Origin: a virus | IMG/VR virus record: IMGVR_UViG_3300035069_000190 | Coordinates: 1 to 21,223 of that record | Length of the DNA stretch: 21,223 nt | Strand: one strand, 5' to 3' | In this document: piece by piece, positions 1 to 7,403 of the stretch | How positions within the stretch are numbered: the stretch's first letter is position 1 | Layout: the number at the start of each line of letters is the position of its first letter | Made by a program: the position numbers and the translations under genes | The notes under the pieces: generated by a model | Database searches by the model: none | Seen by the model: the letters and a program-made list of their open reading frames with translations, nothing else | What the model was told of the DNA's origin: nothing

Positions 1-1596
1 ATCATACTTGACTTTGTTTTTTGCAAGATAATGTGCAAGACCAATGTATCCTATACCTAAACTTCTTCTTGCCTTAGTTGATACCTCTGCAGCTTTAACT
101 GGATATCTTTGATATTCAATTAGTTCATCTAATCCACGAACTGCAATTTCACAAAGGTCATCAAGTTCTTCTAATTTAATTGAACCTACATTAATTGCAG
201 ATAAAATACAAAGTGCAATCTCACCTTCTTCATCATCTGGATGACTAATAGGTGTTGTAGGTAATGTAATCTCTTGACATAGATTACTCATATTTACTTT
301 ATCTAAAAATGAACTATGAGTATTACTATGGTCAATATTCATAATATAGATTCTTCCTGTTTCTGCTCTTTCTTTGAGTAAGTCCATAAACAGTGTTCTT
401 GCATTTACTTTCTTTTTAGGGATAGAATAAGCTCTCTCGTACTTTTCGTATAGTTCATCAAACTTATCTGTGCCAAATGCATCGTACAAATCAGGCACAT
501 CGTGAGGAGAAAACAAAGTGATATCCTCGTCTTTAATAAATCTTTCATAAAATAATTTAGATAACTGAATCGAATAGTCTAACTTTCTGACTCTATTGTC
601 TTCTGTACCTTTGTTATTTTTGAGGACAATAATGTCTTCAATCTCTTGATGCCAGATTGGGAAATGGACAGTAGCTGACCCACCCCTAACACCATTTTGT
701 GTACAACATCTGACTGTGGATTCAAATTTCTTGAGGAAAGGTATAACTCCTGTGTGCTGTACTTCTCCACCACGAATTTTAGAATTGATTCCACGAATCC
801 TACCAGCATTAATACCAATTCCAGCCCTCTGTGCAACATACCTACCAATAGCCATATCAGAAGAGAAAATACTTGGAAGAGTATCATCACTATCGACCAA
901 AACACAACTAGCAAACTGTCGAAGAGGAGTCCTAACCCCTGCCATAACTGGGGTTGGTATGTTGATTTTAAATTGACTAATCGCGTCATAATATTTTTTA
1001 ACATAATTTAACCTCGTTTCTATAGGATAGTCCTTAAAAAGAACTGCACTAATCAAAATATACATGAACTGTGGTGTCTCATACAACTTACCAGATGACC
1101 TGTCTTGTACAAGATACTTGTCCACTACCTGTTGGAGACCTGCGTATGCAAACATCATGTCTCTGTTATGATTCAGATATGAGTTTAGTTTATCCCATTC
1201 ATCATCGTCATAATAACTTATTAAATCTTTATCATATACACCATACTCTATGTTTCTTTCTACAATATCTTTTAGAGGTGGATAGATTTCACTGTCTTTC
1301 CATTTGGTATTAAATACATCTTTACGAATTGCAAACAATAACAATCTAGATGCAACATATTGGTAGTTTGGTGCATCTAGAGATATCAAATCAGATGCAG
1401 ATTTGATTAGTGTATCCTGTATCTCCTGTGTTGTCATCCCATCATAGAACGACAAGTTTGCACTCATTTCTACCTGTGATGCAGATACCCCATTGATACC
1501 ATCACATGCAGCTTCTACCATCTTGTGGATTTTTTCTAAATTTAAATTCTCTTTCGACCCATCCCTCTTTACGATACTCAATCCATTTCCATTCAC
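1..1596 (-). CDS. nrdA: Ribonucleoside-diphosphate reductase, class Ia alpha (large) subunit; C-terminus outside window
   Basis: Reduces ribonucleoside diphosphates to deoxyribonucleotides with a beta (NrdB) radical partner, supplying dNTPs for phage DNA synthesis. I translated the open frame that runs off the left edge: 532 residues are visible, and the family is usually about 750. Diagnostic pieces are the redox cysteine in FASCVL (C231), the RAGIGINAGRIRG segment, the active-site NLCQEI (N438, C440, E442) and the second redox cysteine in GEIALCILSAINVG (C463); the numbering is almost that of the E. coli enzyme. The start is GTG at 1596, with GGAG about nine bases upstream; it overlaps the primase stop by one base (TAGTG), so translation is probably coupled. 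The nearby ATG at 1592 is in another frame and stops after four codons. NrdB is not in the window; the diiron protein at 4848-5954 is not NrdB. Confidence 0.96.
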   Translation of the reverse strand, partial: MNGNGLSIVKRDGSKENLNLEKIHKMVEAACDGINGVSASQVEMSANLSFYDGMTTQEIQDTLIKSASDLISLDAPNYQYVASRLLLFAIRKDVFNTKWKDSEIYPPLKDIVERNIEYGVYDKDLISYYDDDEWDKLNSYLNHNRDMMFAYAGLQQVVDKYLVQDRSSGKLYETPQFMYILISAVLFKDYPIETRLNYVKKYYDAISQFKINIPTPVMAGVRTPLRQFASCVLVDSDDTLPSIFSSDMAIGRYVAQRAGIGINAGRIRGINSKIRGGEVQHTGVIPFLKKFESTVRCCTQNGVRGGSATVHFPIWHQEIEDIIVLKNNKGTEDNRVRKLDYSIQLSKLFYERFIKDEDITLFSPHDVPDLYDAFGTDKFDELYEKYERAYSIPKKKVNARTLFMDLLKERAETGRIYIMNIDHSNTHSSFLDKVNMSNLCQEITLPTTPISHPDDEEGEIALCILSAINVGSIKLEELDDLCEIAVRGLDELIEYQRYPVKAAEVSTKARRSLGIGYIGLAHYLAKNKVKYD

Positions 1597-2588
1597 TATA
1601 CTTTACTCCAGTTATTAATTGCAAGATTTAGTGACAAACCTTGCATTGTATTGTTATTAATTACATCGATGATATTTGGTATCTGATTGAGTACCATATC
1701 ATTAATATCTTTTTCTTTTATCGTCTCTGGCCAAACAACAACTTTGTATCCTTGGTCACCCATAGACCTCATCTTTTTGATGATTTCTTTATTCCGAGGT
1801 TCATTGTCAAAGATTAGAGTAGAATTACTCTTACTAATTTCGTTTGTTACCTTGGAGAAGTCTGAACCTGCGACTGCAATGCAGTTGTCCAGAAATAAAG
1901 AGTCAATTGGCCCTTCAACAACATAAAGAGGTTGGTTGAAATCAACTTTGTCGAGATTGAAAATAAGTGGTTTTTCTTCATCGAATCGTAGTGTTAAATA
2001 TCTCAGTTGTGAATCATTTAATGCTCTACCAGTCAATCCTATGAGATTTTTTTGTCTATCATAGAATGGTAGAACTAGTCTTGGGTCGTTTCCTAAAACT
2101 CTCTTATTATACTTATAATTTATCGAACTTAGACTTTGGGATTTTTCTACAAAATAGAAATCTTTCCACCACTTTTTTGGTATCTGTCTTCGAGTCAAAT
2201 AGTCGATACATAATTGACTATCTTCTGCCTTGGGATACTTTGCAAGTGGGTTAGATTTAAACTTTGGTGGTTCGAAAGTAAAGTTCTGTTGTGCAACTGG
2301 TCTAGTATCTTTCTTTTTACCGAACTTCTCCATGACCCATTGTTTGTACAACATGTCATCTTGGTCTTTTAGAAAGATACCCACATTGGTAGAATGACCA
2401 CAATTGTGACACTTATAGACATAAGTATCCTTATGCACAAAGTGATAACCTCGTGCTTTCAGTTCATTCTTGGAACTATCTCCACAATATGGACATGAAT
2501 GGTTAAGGAGTTTATCATCCTTCCATTTCACATTTCTTAAACGAGGAGATACCAGTTTAAGGTACTTTTTATCAATCCACAAAGACAT
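1596..2588 (-). CDS. 61: DNA primase, T4 gp61 type
   Basis: Makes the RNA primers for lagging-strand synthesis together with the replicative helicase (gp41 in T4). The 330 residues match the T4 gp61 plan (342 residues). An N-terminal zinc ribbon has C32-x2-C35 and C60-x2-C63, with a GDS..KARG segment between the pairs as in gp61. A TOPRIM-like catalytic domain follows, with VVEGPIDS (224-230, catalytic Glu), LIFDNEP (258-264) and KEKDINDM (291-298) for metal binding. The ATG at 2588 fits the family N-terminus. It has no good Shine-Dalgarno sequence and lies only about seven bases after a good -10 box, so its first transcript may be leaderless. It overlaps nrdA by one base and so pairs replication with dNTP synthesis, as in early or middle T4-like regions. 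Confidence 0.93.
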   Translation of the reverse strand: MSLWIDKKYLKLVSPRLRNVKWKDDKLLNHSCPYCGDSSKNELKARGYHFVHKDTYVYKCHNCGHSTNVGIFLKDQDDMLYKQWVMEKFGKKKDTRPVAQQNFTFEPPKFKSNPLAKYPKAEDSQLCIDYLTRRQIPKKWWKDFYFVEKSQSLSSINYKYNKRVLGNDPRLVLPFYDRQKNLIGLTGRALNDSQLRYLTLRFDEEKPLIFNLDKVDFNQPLYVVEGPIDSLFLDNCIAVAGSDFSKVTNEISKSNSTLIFDNEPRNKEIIKKMRSMGDQGYKVVVWPETIKEKDINDMVLNQIPNIIDVINNNTMQGLSLNLAINNWSKV

Positions 2589-2594
2589 ATATCT

Positions 2595-2622
2595 ATAATA
2601 CTATAAGTCTGGGATTTGTCAA
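2595..2622 (-). promoter_or_regulatory. Sigma70-like promoter for primase and nrdA
   Basis: Reading the minus strand, a perfect -35 box TTGACA (2622-2617) is followed after 16 bases by TATTAT (2600-2595, five of six matches to TATAAT). The expected start of transcription is about 2588, the A of the primase ATG. This separates the replication genes from the lipoprotein gene that ends at 2664, and fits early expression by unmodified host RNA polymerase. Confidence 0.65.
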
Positions 2623-2626
2623 GGTA

Positions 2627-2650
2627 ATATTCGTTCTCTCTTACGAATAT
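2627..2650. repeat. Perfect 8-bp inverted repeat between operons
   Basis: The arms ATATTCGT and ACGAATAT flank an 8-base pyrimidine-rich (plus strand) loop. It lies just after the stop of the lipoprotein gene and just before the -35 box of the primase promoter. On the minus strand no T-run follows, so it is not a classic intrinsic terminator. It could slow or end upstream transcription, stabilise a 3' end, or be an operator next to the promoter. Confidence 0.6.
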
Positions 2651-2663
2651 CTAGACATTGGTT

Positions 2664-3197
2664 TTATTTTTTCTTGACGACTGCAGCTTGTCCCTGTGAG
2701 GTAGAACCATCTGGGTTCTTAATAGTGACATTTCTATAGTAAACTACAACTTCTTGTACTTCACGAATGTATCTTCTTAGTTCTTGCATGTTATATGCAA
2801 GGAGTTCATAATCACTGACCGAGAATGCAACAAAGACGACATCACCATTGTTCATCTTCTTCATATCATCCATAAATCTATCAAGATATGTGTAATCTTC
2901 TGGCCAATCTGGGTTTTCTTTACCCAAATCACATACCCATTTACCATCTATTTTGGTTCTAGGTCTTTTACCTTCTTCATTTTTTACACATGGATTTGCA
3001 ATCTTAGCTTCAGATACCACATAGAACTTAGGTTCTTTCAAATCAATGTTCCTAGGCATTGTAGGTTGAATGATATCTATTTCTAATGGTTTACTGACTA
3101 TATCTATCTTCTTGTTAGGTATTAACGAACAACCACTAATTGTTAGGGTTGATATCAGAAGAAGGGTCGTCCAATGAGTCCAATTCTTTACTGTCAT
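2664..3197 (-). CDS. Lipoprotein; candidate outer-membrane spanin subunit
   Basis: A 177-residue protein with a short basic-to-hydrophobic N-terminus and a lipobox (TISGC, Cys23), so it should be exported, lipidated and held in a membrane, most likely the outer one. The mature part is about 155 residues. It has a Pro/Ile-rich beginning, two cysteines (near PCVKN and WVCDL), a helical segment rich in Met/Tyr/Arg and a Lys-rich tail. Its ATG lies inside the end of the upstream coiled-coil membrane protein (62-base overlap in another frame), an arrangement typical of Rz/Rz1 spanin pairs, which fuse inner and outer membranes at lysis. GAGAG upstream is a plausible ribosome site. It is longer than usual for an o-spanin, so another envelope role (for example superinfection exclusion) is possible. 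Lipoprotein call firm; spanin call moderate. Confidence 0.62.
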   Translation of the reverse strand: MTVKNWTHWTTLLLISTLTISGCSLIPNKKIDIVSKPLEIDIIQPTMPRNIDLKEPKFYVVSEAKIANPCVKNEEGKRPRTKIDGKWVCDLGKENPDWPEDYTYLDRFMDDMKKMNNGDVVFVAFSVSDYELLAYNMQELRRYIREVQEVVVYYRNVTIKNPDGSTSQGQAAVVKKK

Positions 3198-3531
3198 TTT
3201 CTATACTCTCAAAAACTTGTGCAGTACCATCATTGATTCTTTTTTCAATCATGCCTGGCTTTGCAATTGCAAGTTGGTTTAAATTATGTCTTCTAAAAAT
3301 GTCGAGATATGAGTTCATCTCTTGTTCTATTTGTGCATTTCTTGATGCAAGATTATTTAGAGCTTTACCTTGTTTTTCAAAGTTCTCTTTCATTACATTC
3401 ATTGCAGCTTGTTGTTCTGCAACTGCACCTTCAAGTGCAAGATTATTTGCACTTAAAACTTGATTTTGATTATAAAGATAATAAGAACCTAATCCTAGTA
3501 CCAATATAATTCCAATTAACATTTGTTGCAT
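3136..3531 (-). CDS. Membrane-anchored coiled-coil protein; candidate inner-membrane spanin (Rz-like)
   Basis: A 131-residue protein with one N-terminal hydrophobic helix (about residues 4-20, MLIGIILVLGLGSYYLY) followed by an Ala/Gln/Glu/Asn-rich segment (about 25-80) that reads as a coiled coil, and then an acidic Asn/Ser/Asp tail. This is the topology of i-spanins: N-terminus in the inner membrane, coiled coil through the periplasm, C-terminus meeting the lipoprotein partner. The start has GGGAG five bases upstream. The lipoprotein gene begins inside its 3' end. The segment FRRHNLNQLA..KPGMIEKRIN resembles proteins I recall from other marine T4-like phages, usually labelled hypothetical. 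No holin or endolysin is next to it, so the lysis role rests on architecture only. Confidence 0.6.
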   Translation of the reverse strand: MQQMLIGIILVLGLGSYYLYNQNQVLSANNLALEGAVAEQQAAMNVMKENFEKQGKALNNLASRNAQIEQEMNSYLDIFRRHNLNQLAIAKPGMIEKRINDGTAQVFESIENDSKELDSLDDPSSDINPNN

Positions 3532-3782
3532 TATAACTCCCTTATTATATAGTTCAGTCCTGCGGCACTTCTATACTCAATGACCTCATTGTCTTCGTTT
3601 GTAAATTTGAGGTGTTTTTCTTTCTGTACTGAAATCTTTTTTGCTATATAACTTCTATCGTCTGCATCACCCCATTCTTTGTTGAATGATACTGTCACTT
3701 CATATCTTGTTCTGAATAAATCTATGAACCACCAAAATGCATACTTTATCCAATCCCAGATTTTAGTTATCCACTTTCGCAC
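3531..3782 (-). CDS. Small Trp-rich, probably membrane-associated phage protein
   Basis: Function not recognised. From a GTG at 3782 it gives 83 residues: an N-terminal aromatic segment (WITKIWDWIKYAFWWFIDLF) that could be a short membrane or interfacial helix, then a mixed beta-type domain ending RSAAGLNYIIREL. The frame stays open up to an ATG at 3881, which would add 33 residues and overlap the upstream gene by 119 bases. I prefer GTG because it has GGAGAG just upstream and overlaps only 20 bases, and because the stretch further upstream lies over the conserved C-terminus of the other protein. Its stop overlaps the ATG of the coiled-coil protein by one base. Placed just before the spanin-like pair, it could belong to lysis, but nothing shows this directly. 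Confidence 0.6.
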   Translation of the reverse strand: MRKWITKIWDWIKYAFWWFIDLFRTRYEVTVSFNKEWGDADDRSYIAKKISVQKEKHLKFTNEDNEVIEYRSAAGLNYIIREL

Positions 3783-4851
3783 TTGCTCTCCACTGATAAC
3801 ATGACCAATATCTTGCTTTCCATTTAGGGCCAGGGTCAGAACAATTATGTCTTGCTCTGAATGACTTTCTTCGTTCTGCATTATCTCTGTTTATACCCAT
3901 GTTAGGGTCTCCAAATCGAACTACAACAACCTTACCCTTCTCATTCTTTACATAGACCTTAAACTTCTTATTAGGGTTCTCAGAAGTCCTTATAGGGTCG
4001 TTTAGTGTAACTTTCTTACCTTGATACTCTGCTTCTGTAAGTTGATGGTCATAATATCCTAAACATTCTGCACAACATTCTTCTTGAGCTCTTTTGATTT
4101 GGTCTGGAGTAGGAGCTCCTTTCTCACCTTTCTTTCTCATCTTCTCACCAGAACCAGCTTTAATTCTTGCCTTTTTCTTTCTGATATTATCCCAAAGTCC
4201 TTCATCTAATTCATCAAAATCACCCAGTTTTAAGAACATTCTATTTTTAACTTGTTTCTTATCAGTTGCTTTCATTCCTACCATTTTTGCAATGGAGTTG
4301 ATATATGCAAGTCCATCCTTTGCATCTTTCTTGTATCTTTTACCCATTTCTTGTTTGAGTCTTTTGGTTATGATATCAAGAACTTGTAAAACACCTGTGA
4401 CAATCTTACCATCTGTCACAAGTTGTGCTTCATTTACAGATGCAAGTGAACCTTTAAGTACAACTTTTTTCTTTTCTTTTTCTTTGTCTTTTACATGAGG
4501 TGGATGTTCATCATCACCAGCAACTATCATACCCATTTGATTTATCATTGATGTAATGACAGGCATTGGTAGTTTAACTATTTCTTGTGCAAGTGCATCT
4601 GAAACACCTTTCATCTTTTTAAGTTTCTTTAAGATATCTGCTTTGAGTTTTACACTTTCAGTGATTGCACCTTCTTGGCCAGGTGTTTGTTCTTTGTATC
4701 TTTTTAGAAGTTCTGGTGTACCGATTTCTCTATACTCTGAATCTTGTTTCTTTTTCTTTTTACGAACAATAGGTTCATTAGTTGCAACTGCACTTCCTGT
4801 TGCATTCACTGGTGCATCTTCTACTACTTCTTTGAACCTTTTTAATTTCAT
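3763..4851 (-). CDS. Modular phage structural or internal protein with Cys-containing C-terminal domain
   Basis: A 362-residue, very Lys-rich protein. The N-terminus (MKLKRFKEVVE, then DAPVNATGSAVA) is of a kind repeated in marine T4-like phage proteins. A middle part (about 65-205) is helical. At 215-218 an LDE|G site resembles a T4 gp21 cleavage site, and directly after it comes a module I recall from other marine phage proteins (GLWDNIRKKKARIKAGSGEK). The end has C259, C260, C263, then RARHNC (C337) and RYWSC (C351), possibly metal-binding. The start overlaps the stop of the diiron gene (ATGA), so the two are translationally coupled. Probably a virion or prohead component; exact role unknown. 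Confidence 0.72.
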   Translation of the reverse strand: MKLKRFKEVVEDAPVNATGSAVATNEPIVRKKKKKQDSEYREIGTPELLKRYKEQTPGQEGAITESVKLKADILKKLKKMKGVSDALAQEIVKLPMPVITSMINQMGMIVAGDDEHPPHVKDKEKEKKKVVLKGSLASVNEAQLVTDGKIVTGVLQVLDIITKRLKQEMGKRYKKDAKDGLAYINSIAKMVGMKATDKKQVKNRMFLKLGDFDELDEGLWDNIRKKKARIKAGSGEKMRKKGEKGAPTPDQIKRAQEECCAECLGYYDHQLTEAEYQGKKVTLNDPIRTSENPNKKFKVYVKNEKGKVVVVRFGDPNMGINRDNAERRKSFRARHNCSDPGPKWKARYWSCYQWRASAKVDN

Positions 4852-5954
4852 TTTACTATTTCCAATGGTTTACTTAGTTCTTCCCAAGATGTTTCATAGT
4901 CTGATTCACCGACTTGAAACTTAGAAATCCCTAACATATCATATTTAGGTAAAAGTCTATCTGGAAGTAGTCCAACCTTCTTAAGATTAGGCATAATTCT
5001 AGTAAATAGTAGTTCTTGGAACTGAGTATTCAATGCATTCTTAGTGATATATGCATCTGTATATTCAATATCGAATCCCCATTTTTCCCAAACATCATAT
5101 TGTTTAAATCTATTTCTTAACACTGTACATGCCTCTAGACAAAAATCTTCTCTTTCTTCTTTCTCTTGAGGTGTCAAAGTATGTACAAAACTTTCAAGAT
5201 AGTTTACTCCAAAAGTAACATGTCTTGCTTCGTCTCTAATAATAAGAGTAAGTAGATTTCTTAATACTGGGTCTGTAGTTGTTTGTTTTATAGTATTGAA
5301 GATTGCAAGTGCAAGTCCTTCAATAATAATCTGCATTCCGATAAATTTTAAATCCCATCTTTCATCTGTAAGAATTTTATCTAGTAATGCCTTTAATTGT
5401 GTACCAATAGGAAACATCCTACCGACTCTAGTCTGTATGTACTTATTAAATGCTTCTACATGTCTTGCTTCATCAAATGTTTGAGAAGCTGCATATAGTT
5501 TTGCATTGAATGTAGGTGCGCAACTGGTTAATTGAGATGCAACTAATAATGCACCTTGTTCACCATGTAGTAGTTGTGCAAGTGTCCAATTATTTAAATC
5601 TTGAACAAAATCTTTTCTCTGTTCTATTGACAATAATTGATAATCTTTATGGTCTTTCCACTGTTCATTGAAAAACATAAATGCAGTTTCATCTTCATCT
5701 GGATTATCTACATTCCAGTCTATATCTGTTTCTACATTCCAGTTCTTTTCTTTACCTAATTCGTACAGTTTTTTAATTCTATTGTCTTGAACTGTGTAGT
5801 CCCAATTGTAAGAACCTGTTAGAGGTGTATTGAATATCTCAACTACATCCTCTGGATTGATACCTTCATCGTCCACTGGATAGTTTGCACCATTGAAATG
5901 TGCAATGTCTTTTGGTGGAGTTTGTACCTTCGTAATCTTCATAAACCCATTCAT
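4848..5954 (-). CDS. Ferritin-like diiron protein (uncharacterised R2/AurF-like oxygenase family)
   Basis: A 368-residue four-helix diiron protein. All six ligands are visible in the classic order: E132 (LLHGEQGA), E162 and H165 (DEARH), E212 (IIEGLALA), E242 and H245 (second DEARH). It resembles bacterial proteins annotated only as ferritin-like domain-containing, distantly related to AurF-type N-oxygenases and RNR R2. It lacks the R2 pattern around the radical tyrosine and the C-terminal peptide that binds NrdA, so I do not call it NrdB. Likely chemistry is O2-dependent oxidation of an unknown substrate, in the cytoplasm. It is coupled by ATGA overlaps to genes on both sides that look structural or conserved-hypothetical. 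It is a candidate auxiliary metabolic gene, or an enzyme acting on a phage or host component. Confidence 0.85.
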   Translation of the reverse strand: MNGFMKITKVQTPPKDIAHFNGANYPVDDEGINPEDVVEIFNTPLTGSYNWDYTVQDNRIKKLYELGKEKNWNVETDIDWNVDNPDEDETAFMFFNEQWKDHKDYQLLSIEQRKDFVQDLNNWTLAQLLHGEQGALLVASQLTSCAPTFNAKLYAASQTFDEARHVEAFNKYIQTRVGRMFPIGTQLKALLDKILTDERWDLKFIGMQIIIEGLALAIFNTIKQTTTDPVLRNLLTLIIRDEARHVTFGVNYLESFVHTLTPQEKEEREDFCLEACTVLRNRFKQYDVWEKWGFDIEYTDAYITKNALNTQFQELLFTRIMPNLKKVGLLPDRLLPKYDMLGISKFQVGESDYETSWEELSKPLEIVK

Positions 5955-6535
5955 TTAATATCATGTCCTGTTATCAACATGGACTGGTCTTGTGTTATAT
6001 TGTAGACTCTGTATATGTCTACTCCCATCACATTATCAGTCCTTCCTAAAACTTGTACTTGGTCACCTCTATAACCAACATTATCTTCTTCGTTCCAAAC
6101 TGATTGTCTTAATTCATACTGTTTACCCTTTTGTAAATTATTCATATTATCATGACCTTCTAATAAGTCAAGTACTAAATCGTTTTCTTTGAGGTATTGA
6201 TAGAAATGTCTTTCAAGAGACTCTCCATCTATGTTGAAATGTTCTTTGAGTAAAGCTAATGATGCAGCGTAAGATGCAAGTCTTGTCCTACCAAATGGTA
6301 GTAGTTCCAAGACTCTTTTTAAATTAAATACTAATCTATGTAGTAGTGTGAATGAGTTTTTTTCTTCTGAGGTTTTGGGTTTCTTTGATTTGATTCTTTT
6401 ACCATTATCATCGATGAGACCGAACTTATATGCATCCATCTCTTCCCATTTACGAGTCATCATTTTAAGAATACGAAATACAATGACTGTATCTACTACA
6501 TTCATTGCACCTTCTTTTAAATCAACCTGTGTCAT
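5951..6535 (-). CDS. Conserved phage protein of unknown function
   Basis: A 194-residue protein of a type I recall from marine T4-like phages, with no assigned function. The N-terminal half is helical (VDTVIVFRILKMMTRKWEEM, then SKKPKTSEEKN, then LLHRLVFNLKRVLELLPFGR). The C-terminal half, ending YRVYNITQDQSMLITGHDIK, is richer in beta structure and polar. No catalytic motif stands out. It is coupled by ATGA overlaps to the small protein upstream (6532) and the diiron gene downstream (5954), so the three are made in fixed proportion. The conserved pairing with the upstream gene suggests that the two work together, perhaps in head or neck assembly; that is inference. Confidence 0.75.
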   Translation of the reverse strand: MTQVDLKEGAMNVVDTVIVFRILKMMTRKWEEMDAYKFGLIDDNGKRIKSKKPKTSEEKNSFTLLHRLVFNLKRVLELLPFGRTRLASYAASLALLKEHFNIDGESLERHFYQYLKENDLVLDLLEGHDNMNNLQKGKQYELRQSVWNEEDNVGYRGDQVQVLGRTDNVMGVDIYRVYNITQDQSMLITGHDIK

Positions 6536-6900
6536 AATTCTCTTAATACCTGTGCTACTTCCATATCAACTGGAATTTTTGTCTTCCAATCTTCTTTAAC
6601 ATAATCCATAAAAATTAAACAAGTTTTAAGTACAGGCCAGTACTCTTCATCGATTTTGAATTCCAACATCTTAACAGAATTTTCGAATCCAAATATATTG
6701 AAAATGACGATGAGATGATTGAGAATCAATCTTTCTCTGAGTTCACCATTTTTGTAGTATCTTCTTAACAGTCGTTTTAGGTATCTGAACCTTCTAAGGT
6801 CTTCCATAAACTCTTCCATGGAAGTGCATTGAGGGTTATCATAACACTGCATTGCAAACATGGTGAAGTTCTCATCTGTCAACTTCTCAAATAATTTCAT
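6532..6900 (-). CDS. Conserved T4-like phage protein (DUF7207-like)
   Basis: A 122-residue, almost wholly alpha-helical protein, first gene of the coupled operon running to about 2664. The pattern (MKLFEKLTDENFTMFAMQCY, DLRRFRYLKRLLRRY, GELRERLILNHLIVIFNIFG) matches a small family conserved in T4-type phages that I believe Pfam lists as DUF7207; the number is from memory. Function unknown. The ATG has AGGA nine bases upstream and sits behind a plausible sigma70-like promoter at 6917-6945. The last four bases overlap the next start (ATGA). Confidence 0.78.
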   Translation of the reverse strand: MKLFEKLTDENFTMFAMQCYDNPQCTSMEEFMEDLRRFRYLKRLLRRYYKNGELRERLILNHLIVIFNIFGFENSVKMLEFKIDEEYWPVLKTCLIFMDYVKEDWKTKIPVDMEVAQVLREL

Positions 6901-6916
6901 AATTTATATCCTAGTT

Positions 6917-6945
6917 ATTATACTAGTATATAGGTGAATTGTAAG
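6917..6945 (-). promoter_or_regulatory. Sigma70-like promoter for the 6900-2664 operon
   Basis: On the minus strand CTTACA (6945-6940, four of six matches to TTGACA) is followed after exactly 17 bases by a perfect TATAAT (6922-6917), itself preceded by TAG. Transcription would start near 6910 and leave a short leader with AGGA before the ATG at 6900. The spacing and -10 are good and the -35 is weak. The sequence GATATAAATT nearer the start codon is too close to be a late promoter. Confidence 0.5.
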
Positions 6946-6950
6946 AAAAG

Positions 6951-7391
6951 TTATTTAATTTCTGCAACGACTTTAAACATCTTAGTAGGAAGTCTTTCCC
7001 ACTCTACATGCATTTTTAGGTCTGGGCCTTTTGCAGATACGAAGTTGTCATCTATATCACCTTCTTCGTCTTTACCCATTCTACCACCATATTGTGTGAT
7101 AGGTAAATCTTTAGAACCAGAGTCCCCAACATTTTCTTCCAATGCTGGGTTAAACTCTATTCCAATTTGTTTTACTTTTCTGTACAGTTGTTGCATTGCA
7201 GCTTCAACAGTAATGTGTTCTCTATCTGCAATATCACCTATCCAAGTGTTTAATTTATCTAAAACTGAATCATCTGATGCAAATCGATGTAAGTCTGCTG
7301 TGTCTACACGACCACGAACATCTTTTGACATGTCATTACTGAATGCTCTACCTTGCAAATTTTCAGCTATATATTTCTTGAATGTTTTCAT
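6951..7391 (-). CDS. Small phage protein with T4 capsid-targeting-like N-terminus
   Basis: A 146-residue protein of unknown function. The first residues MKTFKKYIAE|N closely resemble the capsid-targeting sequence that I recall for T4 internal protein IPII (MKTYQEFIAE|A), including the I-x-E cleavage consensus of the prohead protease gp21. This suggests entry into the prohead and trimming after Glu10. The rest is mixed: a helical part around LNTWIGDIADREHITVEAAM and an acidic Gly-rich part, ending in a short beta-type segment (KMHVEWERLPTKMFKVVAEI). The start has AGGA five bases upstream. It lies 12 bases after the Ig-like virion protein and probably shares its late promoter at 8031-8038. Confidence 0.68.
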   Translation of the reverse strand: MKTFKKYIAENLQGRAFSNDMSKDVRGRVDTADLHRFASDDSVLDKLNTWIGDIADREHITVEAAMQQLYRKVKQIGIEFNPALEENVGDSGSKDLPITQYGGRMGKDEEGDIDDNFVSAKGPDLKMHVEWERLPTKMFKVVAEIK

Positions 7392-7403
7392 AATAATTTC
7401 CTA

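Noticed and set aside
579-1004. Minus-strand open frame of 141 residues with hydrophobic stretches
   Set aside because: It is a shifted frame inside nrdA, whose own frame carries the catalytic motifs through this stretch.
3783-3881. Longer start (ATG 3881) for the small Trp-rich protein
   Set aside because: It would overlap the conserved C-terminus of the preceding protein by 119 bases and has a poorer ribosome site than the GTG at 3782.
4094-4498. Plus-strand open frame, as are 15293-15709, 697-1011 and 15941-16270
   Set aside because: They lie opposite Lys-rich or conserved genes, give Ser/Phe/Leu-rich low-complexity products, lack ribosome sites and match no family.
4848-5954. Ribonucleotide reductase small subunit (NrdB)
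   Set aside because: The diiron ligands fit, but the spacing, the double DEARH motifs and the lack of R2-specific radical-tyrosine and C-terminal features point to another ferritin-like family.
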